Origin: Ceratotherium simum simum
Lineage: Eukaryota; Chordata; Mammalia; Perissodactyla; Rhinocerotidae
Direction of reading: 5' to 3'
Assembly (NCBI RefSeq): GCF_000283155.1
Contig: NW_004454182.1
Span: forward strand, 2,758,832-2,822,831
DNA: 64,000 nt
The position numbers were made by a program, and so were the translations under genes. Below are positions 49,141-60,411 of this stretch, one piece after another. How positions within the stretch are numbered: position 1 is the first letter of the stretch; each line of letters begins with the position of its first letter. Below the pieces are notes generated by a model, which ran no database searches, was not told the DNA's origin, and saw nothing but the letters and a program-made list of their open reading frames with translations.

Positions 49141-49440
49141 TATTCTATCTTCTTGCTGACGTCAGTCTTTAACTTTTATTATTGATTGTTGGTTTAATTC
49201 CATTGTGTTGAAGTAATAAATTGTGAAATTTTATTGAGGCCTGTTTATGATCTAATACACGATCAGTTTTGCTAAGCGTTTCCTGTATACTTGAAAATAA
49301 TATAAATTCTGTGCTGAGAGTTGGAAAGGATATTCCAAAACCTATTGAAATTCAGACATATCTGAATTTCAGTTATACCTCAAGGTAGGTTTTACCCAGA
49401 CTGTTCTAAACATCTCAATTACACCTGTCAATCCCCTTTT
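49141..49440 (-). mobile_element. Possible old L1 ORF2 fragment
   Basis: 'aattccattgtgttgaagta', 'ttttattgaggcctgtttat' and 'gtttcctgtatacttgaaaa' follow the order of L1 ORF2 read antisense, but with strong divergence. Confidence 0.45.
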
Positions 49441-50495
49441 TTTGTTTTGTTTTAGCTGAAGTTGAGTTTTGTCCCTTAGGCAATCAAAAGAGCTTAGAAA
49501 AATGCAATAGGGAAATATTGTTAAGTAATTTCCATGTTAAACATAGTTCTTTAACTCCATGACTGCCCATTATTGAGTTCTTGTTTTTGAGAGCACATTT
49601 AATGTATACATACACATATATATGTTTATATATGCATACGTAATTTTTTCCTGGAAGGCTGTGTTAGTGGTATGTTTTTCAGGACTTATATATTGCAAGT
49701 GTCACAACTGAATGACAACTGATGGGTTTTGATTCTTTTTTTGATTACAGCATTTTCTCTTCATTACTCAGTAGAAAATACTTCATTATCTGCTCAAATT
49801 TCATTGTGCACTTAAGTCTGAGGCCAGACTGACTTATCTATCTTGTACATAGTGTATTTTTTCAGTAATGTCTTTAGAAACATTTCTTTATCTCTTCAAT
49901 TCAGAATTTCCCAAGTTTACGTATCTCTATATAGATAAATTGCTAGATATATTACCTTATCTTCTTATCCATCAAAGTTAACTTTTCACTTATGCAAATG
50001 GTAAGGCATAGGAAAGTATTATTGATGGGTGAGGTGAGTTAATGGAAAATCCCATTAAATCTTGCTTATACATTTACCTAAAAGTTTGATGACTTTAAGT
50101 AATTAATAATAGTGGGTTTTGATTAGATATAATGACAAGTCTGGTTGTGAACATTTATAAAATGACATTAACCTTAAGTCACAATAAGCATTGGACCAAG
50201 AGTTTGTAAAAAAATTTTTTTAAGTTTTAGTTTTATGAAGCATGTACTACTGAGCATATAACTCTTAAGAAAGCAATATTCCCATTTAATATTTCTAATC
50301 AGGAAACATTTGGAAAAAGTCAGTACTCATCATGGCATATTTGCATCTTCTAAAACACTATGAAACTAGTGGATTCACAGATTTTCTGGTCAGTATTATT
50401 CATGATTTGCCTCGGAATATGGAATAATATATTTCTTCTCTCTATATGTGGTAGATTAGACACCAAACCACTAATTATAGGACTTTATCCATTTA
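49441..50495. other. AT-rich unannotated sequence
   Basis: No gene or nameable repeat. Confidence 0.35.
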
Positions 50496-50499
50496 ATTA

Positions 50500-50890
50500 A
50501 AAAATAGTTATACCTAATGAACACCACAGTCGGGGCTAGACACCATACATAGAAAAAAGACATAGTTCCTACTCTCATGCATTTTACAGCTTGGTGAAGA
50601 TTAAAAATAGTTTCAAAGCAAATAAACATAATTAAAAATGTAAAAAAATATATACGGAAATAAACAGGAGGCTGTTAAAAAGATGAATGGAGTAAAAGGT
50701 CTATTTTATATAGTGTGCCAAGGCTTTTCTGAAAAAGGAAGGAAGACAAGAGGCAATGCTTGTGAGGGAAGAGCGTCTTAGGGAAAGGAGGAATTTTGCT
50801 ATGGGCCTGAGGCAAGGAAGAACTTGATGTATTCTGGCAAACAAAAGAGGAACAGAGTGTCTGCAGCCTAATTTTCAAGGTGCAGGATGT
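50500..50890 (-). mobile_element. L2 LINE, 3' portion
   Basis: Antisense L2 motifs in order: 'ggggctagacaccatacata', 'catagttcctactctcatgc', 'gagggaagagcgtcttaggg', 'gggcctgaggcaaggaag' and 'acaaaagaggaacagagtgt'. Confidence 0.65.
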
Positions 50891-51585
50891 CAGAAGACAA
50901 TGTTATAGAGTCAGGCCAGGAACACATCTTTCAGACATTTATGCAATATGTACCTGAGCCCACACCCACAAATCATAAAATCTGAGATAAGGATTAAAAT
51001 GCTAACAGCTTATTTGTGAGTTGCACTCCCAGTGTTGTAAGACCGAAGAATAAACAGAAGTGAATAGAAAGGAAAAATGCAAAGAAATTAAATGCAATAA
51101 TTTACATCATTGGCCCATGTTTTGCAAAGAGCTGAGAAGAGACATAGCTGGCCTCTCAGTAAATGTGTTTTCTCAGAAACTGCGACTTCCTCAGGGGGGT
51201 TTTAAGAAGGAAACTGCGCTTGGGATAGTTCTGTGGAGAGAAAAAAGGGGTGGGGGAGTTAATATGTGTAAATCTCTTCCATTTTTTATTTTCCATTGGT
51301 CAGAGATCTCACTCACATCCCTCCACTTCCAGGTTTTGTCATCCTGCTCTGAAATTCCCGTGGTTTGGTGTTTCATCCAAGTACAGAAGTGAAGGAATGA
51401 TATGAAATGGTAGGGTAATGCATTGTAGAAGAAAGAGAGAGAGAGAGAAACAAAGAAAGAGAGACACAATATTGAAGAACTCTTAGAAGGCACACAAGGT
51501 TTGTGTCTGATAATACATCATGATAAAAAATTGGGGATTTATAGTCAATGTAATTGTAATATATTGAATAATATTTAACATGTTG
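50891..51585. other. Non-L2 segment within the L2, with a (GA)n tract
   Basis: This interval does not follow L2 and separates two L2 parts. It includes a (GA)n-rich microsatellite at about 51,428-51,466. It carries overlapping opposite frames of 110 and 100 codons (51,060-51,392 plus, 51,191-51,493 minus) with no recognisable domain. It may be an unrecognised insertion. Confidence 0.35.
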
Positions 51586-52030
51586 TAATATGATCAGATT
51601 TATATTTCCAAATGATACTTTGAATAGTGTGGCAGAAATGCAGAGGGGCAGAGAAGCATCTAGTAGGAAGAATGGTTAGAAAGCTTTTTAAATTGTCTAC
51701 CTGAACAATAACGAGAGCTTAGACTAGTGTGTTGGCCGTGGAGGCGGGAAAAAGTGACTAACTCTAAGAGATATTTTGAAGGCAGAATCAGTGAAATATA
51801 CTGATGGTTGTGGGAAATGCAGGATGACAAATATCAAGATTGATTCTCTGGTTTCTAGGATGAAAACTGCAAAATTTTGACATTATTTCTTGATGAAGTG
51901 AAGAGGGAAGACTTGGGAATGGCATTTGAAGAGAGATTATTGGTATGTCTTCCTCACATTTATTTCTCTGAAGTTTTGTTTTTGTTTTTTTAAGAAAATA
52001 GAATTGGCCTGAAATGGCCTGAAATATCAA
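51586..52030 (-). mobile_element. L2 LINE, upstream portion
   Basis: Resumes antisense L2: 'gtaatatgatcagatttata', 'agtgtggcagaaatgcagag', 'gatattttgaaggcagaatc', 'gattctctggtttctaggat'. Confidence 0.55.
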
Positions 52031-52224
52031 ATCTGATTTCTAGTTTCCACGTATGTCATAAACCTTCTAAAAACAGTGAATCATCAAAATGTTGGTGCTC
52101 CTTTCCTCTTCCTGCCGTTCACTAGAAAAGGAATTTTAGTTGTAGAAATGCCTACATTGAATCTGCATGGTTTTAATGAATGGGACTTGAAAATTAAACA
52201 CATATTAAACTTAAGAAAATTGTG

Positions 52225-52380
52225 GGAGGCCATTTGCTAAGCACTCTACCTTATCTCATTTATCTTCACAATTATTTGAGATATGCGTCGCTATTACCCA
52301 CATTTTACTGTAACTGATACACAAGATGGTTAACTAACTTTCCAAGGATACCTTCAACTATGTGATGATGCCAGAGTATA
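52225..52380 (-). mobile_element. MIR SINE
   Basis: Antisense MIR motifs: 'gctaagcactctaccttatc', 'tcatttatcttcacaattat', 'attacccacattttactgta' and 'ttaactaactttccaagga'. Confidence 0.7.
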
Positions 52381-52394
52381 AATTAAAGAATTAG

Positions 52395-52633
52395 ATTTTT
52401 TTTTTTTTTGCGAGGAAGATCAGCCCTGAGCTAACATCCATGCCAATTCTCCTCTTTTTGCTGAGGAAGACTGGCCCTGAGCTAACATCCGTGCCCATCT
52501 TCCTCTACTTTATGTGGGACGCTGCCACAGCATGGCCTGACAAGTGGTGCGTCGGTGCGCACCCGGGATCTGAACCCAGGGCCGCCATCAGCGAAGTGCG
52601 CGCACTTAACCCCTACACCACGGGGCCGGCCCC
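52395..52633 (-). mobile_element. ERE1-type SINE
   Basis: A minus-strand equine SINE with a 15-base poly-T, both tail modules, a CpG-rich head ('cgtcggtgcgcacccgggat') and a 'cggggccggcccc' end. The 5' end retains the canonical sequence, suggesting a young copy. No unambiguous target-site duplication was seen. Confidence 0.95.
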
Positions 52634-52784
52634 AAGGAGTAAATTCTTTATTACTATGTTGTATTGTTTCATATGTCATTTCGTAGTTATACTGTCGCTT
52701 TGTAGCTTAACAGACTTGGGTAGACACATTGGTCCCACCATTGAACAGTTATAACATCTCCAATGAGTGGCTCAAAGGAATCAC

Positions 52785-52880
52785 ACAGTCCTTCAGTTTT
52801 CTCATCTGTAAAAGAGAAATAATTATACCTACTTCATCTACTACTTTGAGATTTAAATGAGGAAATAGCTGATTAAAGTA
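52785..52880 (+). mobile_element. MIR SINE fragment
   Basis: Sense MIR motifs: 'cttcagttttctcatctgta', 'aaagagaaataattatacct', 'tttgagatttaaatgag'. Confidence 0.6.
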
Positions 52881-53775
52881 AGTATTCATCAAATGAAAAT
52901 CTTTTCCCTTTCTCCAGTGTCTAGATTGAATATCTCAATGTTAATTTTTTGGTATTTTTAAGATACTTTGTTTGTAATGAACTCAACAAGCAAATTGGTA
53001 TAGTTAAACAAAATGTCAATCTCCTATGAAAATGATTTTATTCATATAATATTTTAAGTTCTGTGTTTTGAAAAGCAAAACAAAAAGCATTTGACATGTT
53101 TACAGTTTAGATAGGGAGTAGGTTTCAGCATAAAACATATTATGAAGCCCAAGTAATTTTATACTGATTATCATACCTACTGAGAAGAATGTTTGATTTA
53201 TTATACCTGTCTCCCTAAGTAAGATAAAATGTTTGAACAAAAAGTAATTTTAATCCTCAAGTCTAGGACTGAGTTTAAGGGAGAAACAGCCAATTAGAAG
53301 AAAGCCTTTTGTAATGTAACAAGCTGAGGGGAAAAGGACCCATTACAGAACCGTCCTTATTCTGATAGAGAAGTACTAACAGATTTGCAAAACTGGGGCA
53401 GGGGGAAGCTCTGTAAAAGTTCTTAACTCTTGCCACAGACTGTATTGAACATCAAATCTTTCTATTTAAATTGAAACCAAACCCTACTCCGGTAAGCCTT
53501 CTTGTGGGGATGAAAGGAATTTATGTTTATGACATAACATAGTATACAACACCCAGAGGTCAAATCCATCCTGAAGGCAAGAATACTTAGTATCTAAAAA
53601 ATCTATTATTTTGAAATCTTGGGTGAAAGAGAAATACCGGGAGATACTTGACACCACTGCCTTCTCTGTGCACCTTAAGCTATATGAGATTTAAATCTCT
53701 GCTGTAAAGATTTATTTTAATTGATACATGATACTGCACTGATGAGAATGTTTTTATACAATGCAAGCTGGTCTA
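52881..53775. other. AT-rich unannotated sequence
   Basis: No gene or nameable repeat. Confidence 0.35.
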
Positions 53776-53779
53776 GAAA

Positions 53780-56700
53780 GCTACCAACAGTGTTCAAGGG
53801 TTTCCTTTTCTCTACATCTTCACCAACACCTGTTACCTTTTGTATTTTTGATAATAGCCGTTCTAACAGGTGCGAGGTGATAGCTTATTGTGGTTTAGAT
53901 TTTCATTTCCCTTACGATTAGTGATATTGAGTACCTTTTCATACACCTATTAGCCAGTGTCTTCTTTTGAGAAATATCTATTCAGGTCTTTCGCCTATTT
54001 TTTTAATCTTGTTTTTATTTTCTTCCTATTGAGTTGTTTGAGTTCTTTATACATATTTTTGGATAGCCTTATTAGATTTATATTTTGCAAATATTTTCTC
54101 CCATTCCCAAGGTTGTCTCTTCACTCTATTGGTTGTTCTCTTTGCTTTGCAGAAGCTTTAGGTTGGTGCAATCTCATTTGTCTGTATTTTGCTTTTGTTG
54201 CTTGTGCTTTTGGGGTCATATCCAAAAATGCATTGCCCAGACCAATGTGAAAAAGCTTTTTCCTTGTGCTTTCTTCTGGGAGGTTTATGGTTTCTGGTCT
54301 TCTGCTTAAGTTTTTAACCCATTTTGAGTTGATTGTTGTATATAGTGTGAGACAAGGGTCCAATTTCATTCTTCTGCAAGAGGATATCCAGCTTTCTCAT
54401 TGTGTGTTCATGGCACCTTTGTTGAAGATCAACTGACTGTAAATGCATGGATTTATCTCTGGGCTTTCTATTATGTCCAACTGGTCTATATGTCTGCTTT
54501 TATGCCAGTACCATGCTGTTTTAATTACTATAGCTTTGTAGTGTACTTGAAATTAGGTAGTCAAATGGCCTGAGGTTTGTTCCTTTTGTTCAAGATTTCT
54601 TTGGCTATTTGGGGTCTTTAGTGGTTCCATACAAGTTTTAGAATTGCTTTTTCTGTTTTTCTGAAAATTGCAATTGGAATTTTGATAAAGATTGCCTCAA
54701 ATCTGTAGATTGCTTTGGGCAGTATGGACAGTTTAACAATATTAATTCTTTCAATACATGAACATGGAATATCTTTCCATTTATTTGTATCTTCCTCAAT
54801 TTTTTCATCATTTTATGTTTTTTCAGTATACAGACCTTTCACCTACTTGGTTAAATTTATTTATAAGTATTTTTTATGCTATTGTAGGTGGGATTATTTC
54901 CTTAATTACTTTTTATGATAGTTCATTGTTAATGTATAGAAACACTGCTGATTTTTGTGTTGATTTTTGAATCCTGTAACTTTACTGAATTTGTTTATTA
55001 GTTCTAACAGCTTTTTGGTGGAATCTTTAGAGTTTTCTGTATATGAGATCATGTCATCTGCAAACAGAGACAATTTTACATCTTTCTTTCCACTCTGGAT
55101 GCTTTTTATTTCTTTTTCTTGCATAATCGTTCTGTGTAGGACTTTCAGTACTCTACCAAATAGAAACAGTAAGAGTAGGCATCTGTGTCTTGTTCCTAAC
55201 CTTAGAGGCAAAGCTTTCCGATTGTCACCACTGAGTATGATGTTAGCTGTTGGCTTGTCATAGAATGGCCTTTATTATGTTGAGGTACATTATTTCTATG
55301 CCTAATTTGTTGAGAGTTTTTACCACGAAAGATGTTAAATTTAGTCAAATGATTTTTCTGCATCTATTAAAATGATCATATTTTTTTCTCCTTCATTTTA
55401 TTAATGTGGTGTATCACATTGATTGATTTGTGTGTGTCGAACCATCCTTGCATTCCTGGAATATAAATCCCGCTTGAAGATGTTGTATGATCTCTTTAAT
55501 GTGCTGTTGAATTCAGTTTGCTAATATTTAGTGGAGGATATGTGCACCTCTGTTCATCAGGGATATTGGCCTGTAAATTTTTCTTCTTCTACTGCCCTTC
55601 CCTGGTTTTGTTATGAGGATAATGCTGTCCTCATAAAACGAGTTTGGAAGTCTTCCCTAGTCTTCAACTTTTAGGATGAGTTTGAGAAGATTTGCATTAA
55701 TTCTTCTTTAAATGAGTGATAGAATTCACCAATGAAGCCATCGAGCCCTGAGCTTTTCTTTCTTGGGAGATTTTTGATTACTGATTCAATCCCTTTCTTC
55801 ATTATTGATCTGTTAAGATTTTCTATGTCTTCAGGATTCAATATTGGTAGGTTGTACATTTCTAGGAATTTATCTATTTCTTTTTATCCAATTTGTTGGT
55901 ATATAAGTATATATAGTTGTTTCTTATGAATCTTTTTGTTTCTGTGACATTAGTTGCAATGTCTCCTTTTCTTTTCCGATTTTAATTTAACAGGGGTTTT
56001 TGTTACTCCAAAACTAAAAATGTGGAGAGAATGGTTGCCCCAAGAAAAGGTAAAGCAAAGTAGAGAACAATTTCTGGGCACCTACTGCATGCCAGGTACT
56101 GTGAGAGGGCAATACACTTCCTCACTTATTCCCATCCACTACATATGCCAAGTGCTTCTCTCTTTTTTTCTTAGGTATTCTAGTTCAGTATTTGTCAATT
56201 TGTTTATCTTTTCAAAAAACCAACACTTGTTTTAGTTCATTTTTTTTCCTATTGTTTTCCTAGTCTCTATTTCACTTATTTCAGCTTTAATCTTTATTAT
56301 AATTTCCATCCTTCTGATAATTTTAGGCTTAGTTTGTTCTTTTTCTAGTTCCTTGAGGTGTAAAGTTAGGTTGTTTATTAGAGATTCTTCTTTTTACTTA
56401 ATGTATGGGTTTGTTGCTATAAACTTCCCTCTTAGAACTGTTTTTGATGCATCCCTTAAGTTTTGGTATGTTGTGTTTCCATTTTCATTTGTCTCAAGAT
56501 GTATTTTGATTTCTTCTTTGACCAATAAATTGGTCAAAGTTGTGCAGGAGTGTGTTATTTAATTTCCACATATTTGTGAATTTTCCAATTTTCTCCTGTT
56601 GTTGATTTCTAGTTTCATACCATTGTGGTTGGAAAATAAACTTAAATGATTTTAATCTTCTAAATTTGTTAAGACTTGTTTTGTGCCCTAACGTATGATG

Positions 56701-57890
56701 GATCCTGGAGAATGTTCCATGTGCACTTGAAAAGAATGTGTATATTGCTGCTATTGATCTTCTGTCTGGATGAACTAGCCATTGTTGAGAATGGGGTATT
56801 AGAGTTCCATACTATTATTTAATTACTGTTTATTTCTCTCTTCAGTTATGCTAATATTTTCCTTATACATTTAAGTGCTCCAATGTTGTGTGCATACATG
56901 TTTATAATTGTTATATCCTGTTGATGACCTGACCCTGCTGTCATTATATAATAACGTTCTTTTTCTCTTGTGACAGTTTCTGACTTAAATTCTATTCTGT
57001 CTGATATAAGTATAGCCACCTCTGGTCTCTTTTGTTTACCATTTGCATTCAGTATCATTTTTCATCCTTCACTTTCAGCGTACGTGTGTCCTCAAATCTA
57101 AAGTGAGTTTCTTGTAGGTAGCATACAGCTGGATCTCATTTTTCTATCCATTTAGCCATTCTTTTGATTGTAAAATTTGATCCCTTTACACTTAAAGTAA
57201 TTATTGATAGTTAAGGATTTACTATTGCTATTTTGTTAACTGTTTTGTGATTATTTTGTAATTCCTTTTTCCTTTCTTCCTCTCTTGCTGCCTTCCTCTG
57301 TGATTTGATGATATTCTGTAGTGGTATAGTTTGATGCTTTTCTCTTTATTGTTTGTATATCTATACAGGTTTTTTCTTAGTGGTTGCTATAACACTTACA
57401 TAAAACATCCTATAGTTGTAACAGTCTCTTTTAAGCAGATAACAACTTAACTTTGACTTCATACAAAAACTATACTTTAACTTCTCCTCCCCCCAAATTT
57501 TATGTTATTGCTGTCATAATTTACATCTTTTGTATATTTTATATCCTTTAACAAATTACTGTAGCTAAAGTTACTTTTGATACTTTTGTCTTTTAACTTT
57601 TATACTATAATTTATAATGATTTTCTCATAACCGTTACAGTATTAGAGTATTCTGATTTTGACTATATTCTTACCTTTTTAGGGAGTTTTATACTTTTAC
57701 ATGTTTTCATGTCATTTGTTAGAGTACTTCTGTTTCAACTTGAAGAACTCTCTTAGCATTTCTTGTAAGGCAGGTATAGTGATGATGAATTCCTACAACT
57801 TTCATTTGGGAGTCTAATTCTCCTTCACTTCTGAAGGACAGCCTTGCCAGGTATAGTATTGTTGGCACTTTTTTTATTTCATCACTTTAA
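53780..57890 (-). mobile_element. Long L1 element with most of ORF2, 3'-truncated
   Basis: A minus-strand L1 of about 4.1 kb, including a 173-bp foreign segment at 55,984-56,156. Decayed ORF2 pieces can be read along it. The endonuclease domain (56,846-57,058) has NGKQKRPEVAILISDRIEF and IINMYAHNIGA. The reverse-transcriptase region has 'KKSSGLDGFIGEFYHSFKEE' at 55,671-55,859, and the catalytic FADD block ([15 protein letters not shown]) lies at 54,906-55,211. The ORF2 start can be traced to about 57,210. Sequence from there to about 57,890 is the part upstream of ORF2. The 3' UTR and A-tail are missing, so the 3' side was lost after insertion. Stops and frameshifts make it inactive. Confidence 0.9.
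55984..56156 (+). repeat. 173-bp direct duplicate inserted in L1 ORF2
   Basis: This block has no place in L1: the L1 reads up to 'ccttttcttttccgatttt' and resumes at 'cttctctctttttttctta'. The 173 bases between are about 96% identical, in the same orientation, to 58,150-58,322. By eye I count about seven differences, nearly all transitions. About a dozen bases of L1 appear to be replaced. The block includes one end of a MIR, which is continuous in the 58 kb copy but cut off here, so this is the derived copy. Confidence 0.9.
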
Positions 57891-58029
57891 AGTTATTGGT
57901 CAGTTTCCAGACAGCTCCAAGCTGAGAAATATTACATTTTTTACCTATAGTTGAAAAGCATGTGAAATATACTTGCAGGAATCAGATTATAACATCAAAC
58001 ATCAGTTGATTTCCATTCAGGGCAGTGAA

Positions 58030-58148
58030 GTGCCTTGTGGTTTAATGAAAATAGCACAGATTTTAGAATTAGTAACCTCTGCTGTATTTTTTCTTAGCAG
58101 AATAACCTTGAAAAGTAGGCAGAAATAGTATCTACTTCACAGATTTTT
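58030..58148 (+). mobile_element. Possible MIR fragment
   Basis: 'tttaatgaaaatagcacaga', 'cagaataaccttgaaaagta' and 'agaaatagtatctacttcac' fit a diverged sense MIR. Confidence 0.5.
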
Positions 58149-58149
58149 G

Positions 58150-58322
58150 AATTTAACAAGGGGTTTTGTTACTCCAAAACTGAAAATGTGGAGAGAATGG
58201 CTGCCCCAAGAAAAGGTAAAGCAAAGTAGAGAACAATTTCTGGGCACCTACTGCATGCCAGGTACTGTGAGAGGGCAATACACTTCCTCGCTTATTCCCA
58301 TCCACTATGTATGCCAAGTGCT
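58150..58322 (+). repeat. Source copy of the 173-bp duplication
   Basis: Matches 55,984-56,156 from 'aatttaaca' to 'ccaagtgct'. Here the sequence continues without a break into the rest of an antisense MIR, which marks this as the original locus. Confidence 0.85.
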
Positions 58323-58420
58323 ATGTTCACCTCCACTGCCCAAAGAAAGAAGATTCAAAAAGTTGAGCCATGCTTCCTTATTTACCAGATGGCAAAAGAA
58401 AGGATCTAGATTTGAACAAA
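58225..58420 (-). mobile_element. MIR SINE
   Basis: Antisense MIR: 'tctgggcacctactgcatgc', 'caggtactgtgagagg', 'tatttaccagatggcaaaag', 'gatctagatttgaacaaag'. About half of it is included in the duplicated segment. Confidence 0.6.
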
Positions 58421-58500
58421 GTCTGATATAACAGAAAAGAATTATTATTATGACACTGTGGAATACAAAGCCAATTTGAAACACGGTTACTGAAATAAGT

Positions 58501-59117
58501 TGAATAAAGCCCCCCAAAGACATACACACCTCAATCCTCAAAACCTGTAAATACGTTATGTTATATAGCAAAAGGGACTTTGCAGATGTGGTTAAGGAGA
58601 TTAACTTTAAAATAAGGAGATTATCCTGGTTTATCTAAGTGGGCCCAACCTAATCTTTTGAGCCCTTAAATGCACAGAACTCTCTCCAGCTGGAGTCAGA
58701 CATGAAGCAGAAGTCATAGAGATCCAAAGCATGAGAGGGACTTGGTTTAATGGCCTAGGGCCCTACATGCAAGAACTGGAGAGTGACCTCTAGGAGCTAA
58801 TGGGAAACGTGAGTATAACCTATACTCAGCAGCCTACAACCAAAGATTAACCACTGGCTAACAGCCAGCAACGAAATGGGGACCTCTGTCCTATAACCAC
58901 AAGGAACTGAATTCAGCCAACAACCTGAAGGAGTTTGGAGTTATATTTTTCCCTGGAGCCTATAGTAGAGAAAGCATTCTTGCCAACATCATGATTTTAA
59001 CCCAGCGAGACCAGTGTCAGACTTCTGCTATACAGAACTGTGAGATAATGAATTTCTGTTATTTTAAGCAGCTAAGTTTAGCAATTTACTGCAGCAGCAA
59101 GAGGACACCAGTACAGT
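58501..59117 (+). mobile_element. MLT1-type LTR (ERVL-MaLR)
   Basis: MaLR LTR motifs in order: 'tgaataaagccccccaaaga', 'aaaagggactttgcagatgt', 'aaggagattatcctggttta', 'agtgggcccaacctaatc', 'cttgccaacatcatgatttt', 'acccagcgagaccagtgtca' and 'tacagaactgtgagataatg'. It ends near '..accagtacag'. It is longer than typical because of extra sequence around 58,800-58,920. No internal sequence is attached. Confidence 0.8.
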
Positions 59118-59148
59118 TACTCTTGAGGTTTTATTTTGGCAACCCATC

Positions 59149-59516
59149 TGTCTTAGTCTGTTCGGGCTACTCTAACAAAAATACCATAGACTGGGTGGCT
59201 TAAACAACAAATATTTATTTCTCACAGTTCTGGACTGGGAAGGCCAAGAGGAAGGTACCAGCAGATTTGATGTCTGGTGAGAGCCCACTTCCTGGTTCAT
59301 GGACAGCCGTTTTCTTTCTATGCCCTCATATGGGGTGAAAAAGGGGTGAGAGATCTCTCTGGGGTCTCTTTTATAAGAGCAGTGATCCCATTAGAGAGGG
59401 TTCCGCCCTCACAAACTAATTACCTCCCAAAGGCCCCACCTCCTAACACCATCACATTGGGGGTTAGGATTTATATAAATGACTTTGGAGGGGTCACAAA
59501 CATTCAGTCCATTGCA
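59149..59516 (-). mobile_element. MST/MLT1A-type LTR (ERVL-MaLR)
   Basis: An antisense MaLR LTR of about 368 bases: 'tgtcttagtctgttcgggct', 'gactgggtggcttaaacaac', 'ttatttctcacagttctgga', 'tctggtgagagcccacttcc', 'gaggggtcacaaacattcag'. The flanking five-base duplication is ccatc/ccttc (one mismatch), the size expected for this class. It faces the MLT1 LTR just upstream. Confidence 0.92.
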
Positions 59517-59888
59517 CCTTCTTTTTTAAGCGTTTAAAAAGTGGGAGGACAATTATATTTGCTTTTTTTGAGTACTTGTGTCACCGGTTTACAACCCTGC
59601 CATTCCCTCTCAAATGTAAACCCAAAGGTAGAAATTATTGAGGTCATAGGCGAATCAATATTTACATTTATACTTTTGTCATGAGACATAGTATGTCATG
59701 AGACATGCTATATTGTATTTCTGAACACAAATGGAGAAGTGACTAAAGTCGTTTTCATTGGACCTTGTGTGACCCTGTCTGACAATTTTCCTGAGATTCC
59801 TATCCAATCAATGCTTGTCACAAAAGAGCTAACTCTTTCAATTACCTGAGCAAATAAATGTGGTGAACTGAGGATATAGAGAAAAAAT
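59517..59888. other. Spacer with a 17-bp tandem duplication
   Basis: A unit starting gtcatgagacat is repeated in tandem near 59,678-59,711 (gtcatgagacatagtat then gtcatgagacatgctat). No gene. Confidence 0.6.
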
Positions 59889-59889
59889 G

Positions 59890-60066
59890 TTTTATTGAAT
59901 ATTATGCTAAATACTTTACAACATTTTAACTTCAAACTTGAAAATAACCATAAGAGGTATGTATCATTATCAACACTTAACAGTTGAACAATCTGTGGCA
60001 AACACCAGTAACATAATATGGCCAAGTTAATAGCTATGTTGCATCTAAATTCCAAATCCTGTACCA
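59890..60066 (-). mobile_element. MIR SINE
   Basis: Antisense MIR: 'attatgctaaatactttaca', 'cataagaggtatgtatcatt', 'tatcaacacttaacagttga', 'tatggccaagttaatag', then 'attccaaatcctgtacc'. This is close to full length. Confidence 0.7.
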
Positions 60067-60160
60067 TTTATGCATTCTTGTTTACCACCACACAATATTT
60101 ATAATTTTATATTTAGGATTCCATCAAATACAAGCCTCATCTGAAATCAACTTAATTATT

Positions 60161-60411
60161 ATTATTATTGTATTTTTTGTGAGGAAGATCGGCCCTGAGC
60201 TAACATCTGATGCCAATCCTCCTCTTTTTTCTGAGGAAGATTGGCCCCGAGCTAACATCCGTGCCTATCTTCCTCTACTTTGTATGGGACGCTGCCACAG
60301 CATGGCTTAACGAGCAGTGCGTCGGTGCGCGCCCGGGATCCGAACCGGCGAACCCTGGGCCAACTCAGCAGAGCGTGCGCACCCAACCGCTTGAGCCACC
60401 GGGCCAGCCGC
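60161..60411 (-). mobile_element. ERE1-type SINE
   Basis: A minus-strand equine SINE with both tail modules, an intact CpG-rich head ('gtgcgcgcccgggatccgaa') and a 'gggccagccgc' end. It is flanked by an exact duplication, caacttaattatt at 60,148-60,160 and again from 60,412, and adjoins an (ATT)n patch. It is young by CpG retention. Confidence 0.95.

Noticed and set aside
54906..55211. Reverse-transcriptase FADD motif as an active enzyme
   Set aside because: The motif is real but sits in a fragmented L1 ORF2 with stops, frameshifts and an insertion, so no functional protein is possible.
59678..59711. Regulatory palindrome in the gtcatgagacat repeat
   Set aside because: It is a simple 17-bp tandem duplication with no further support.
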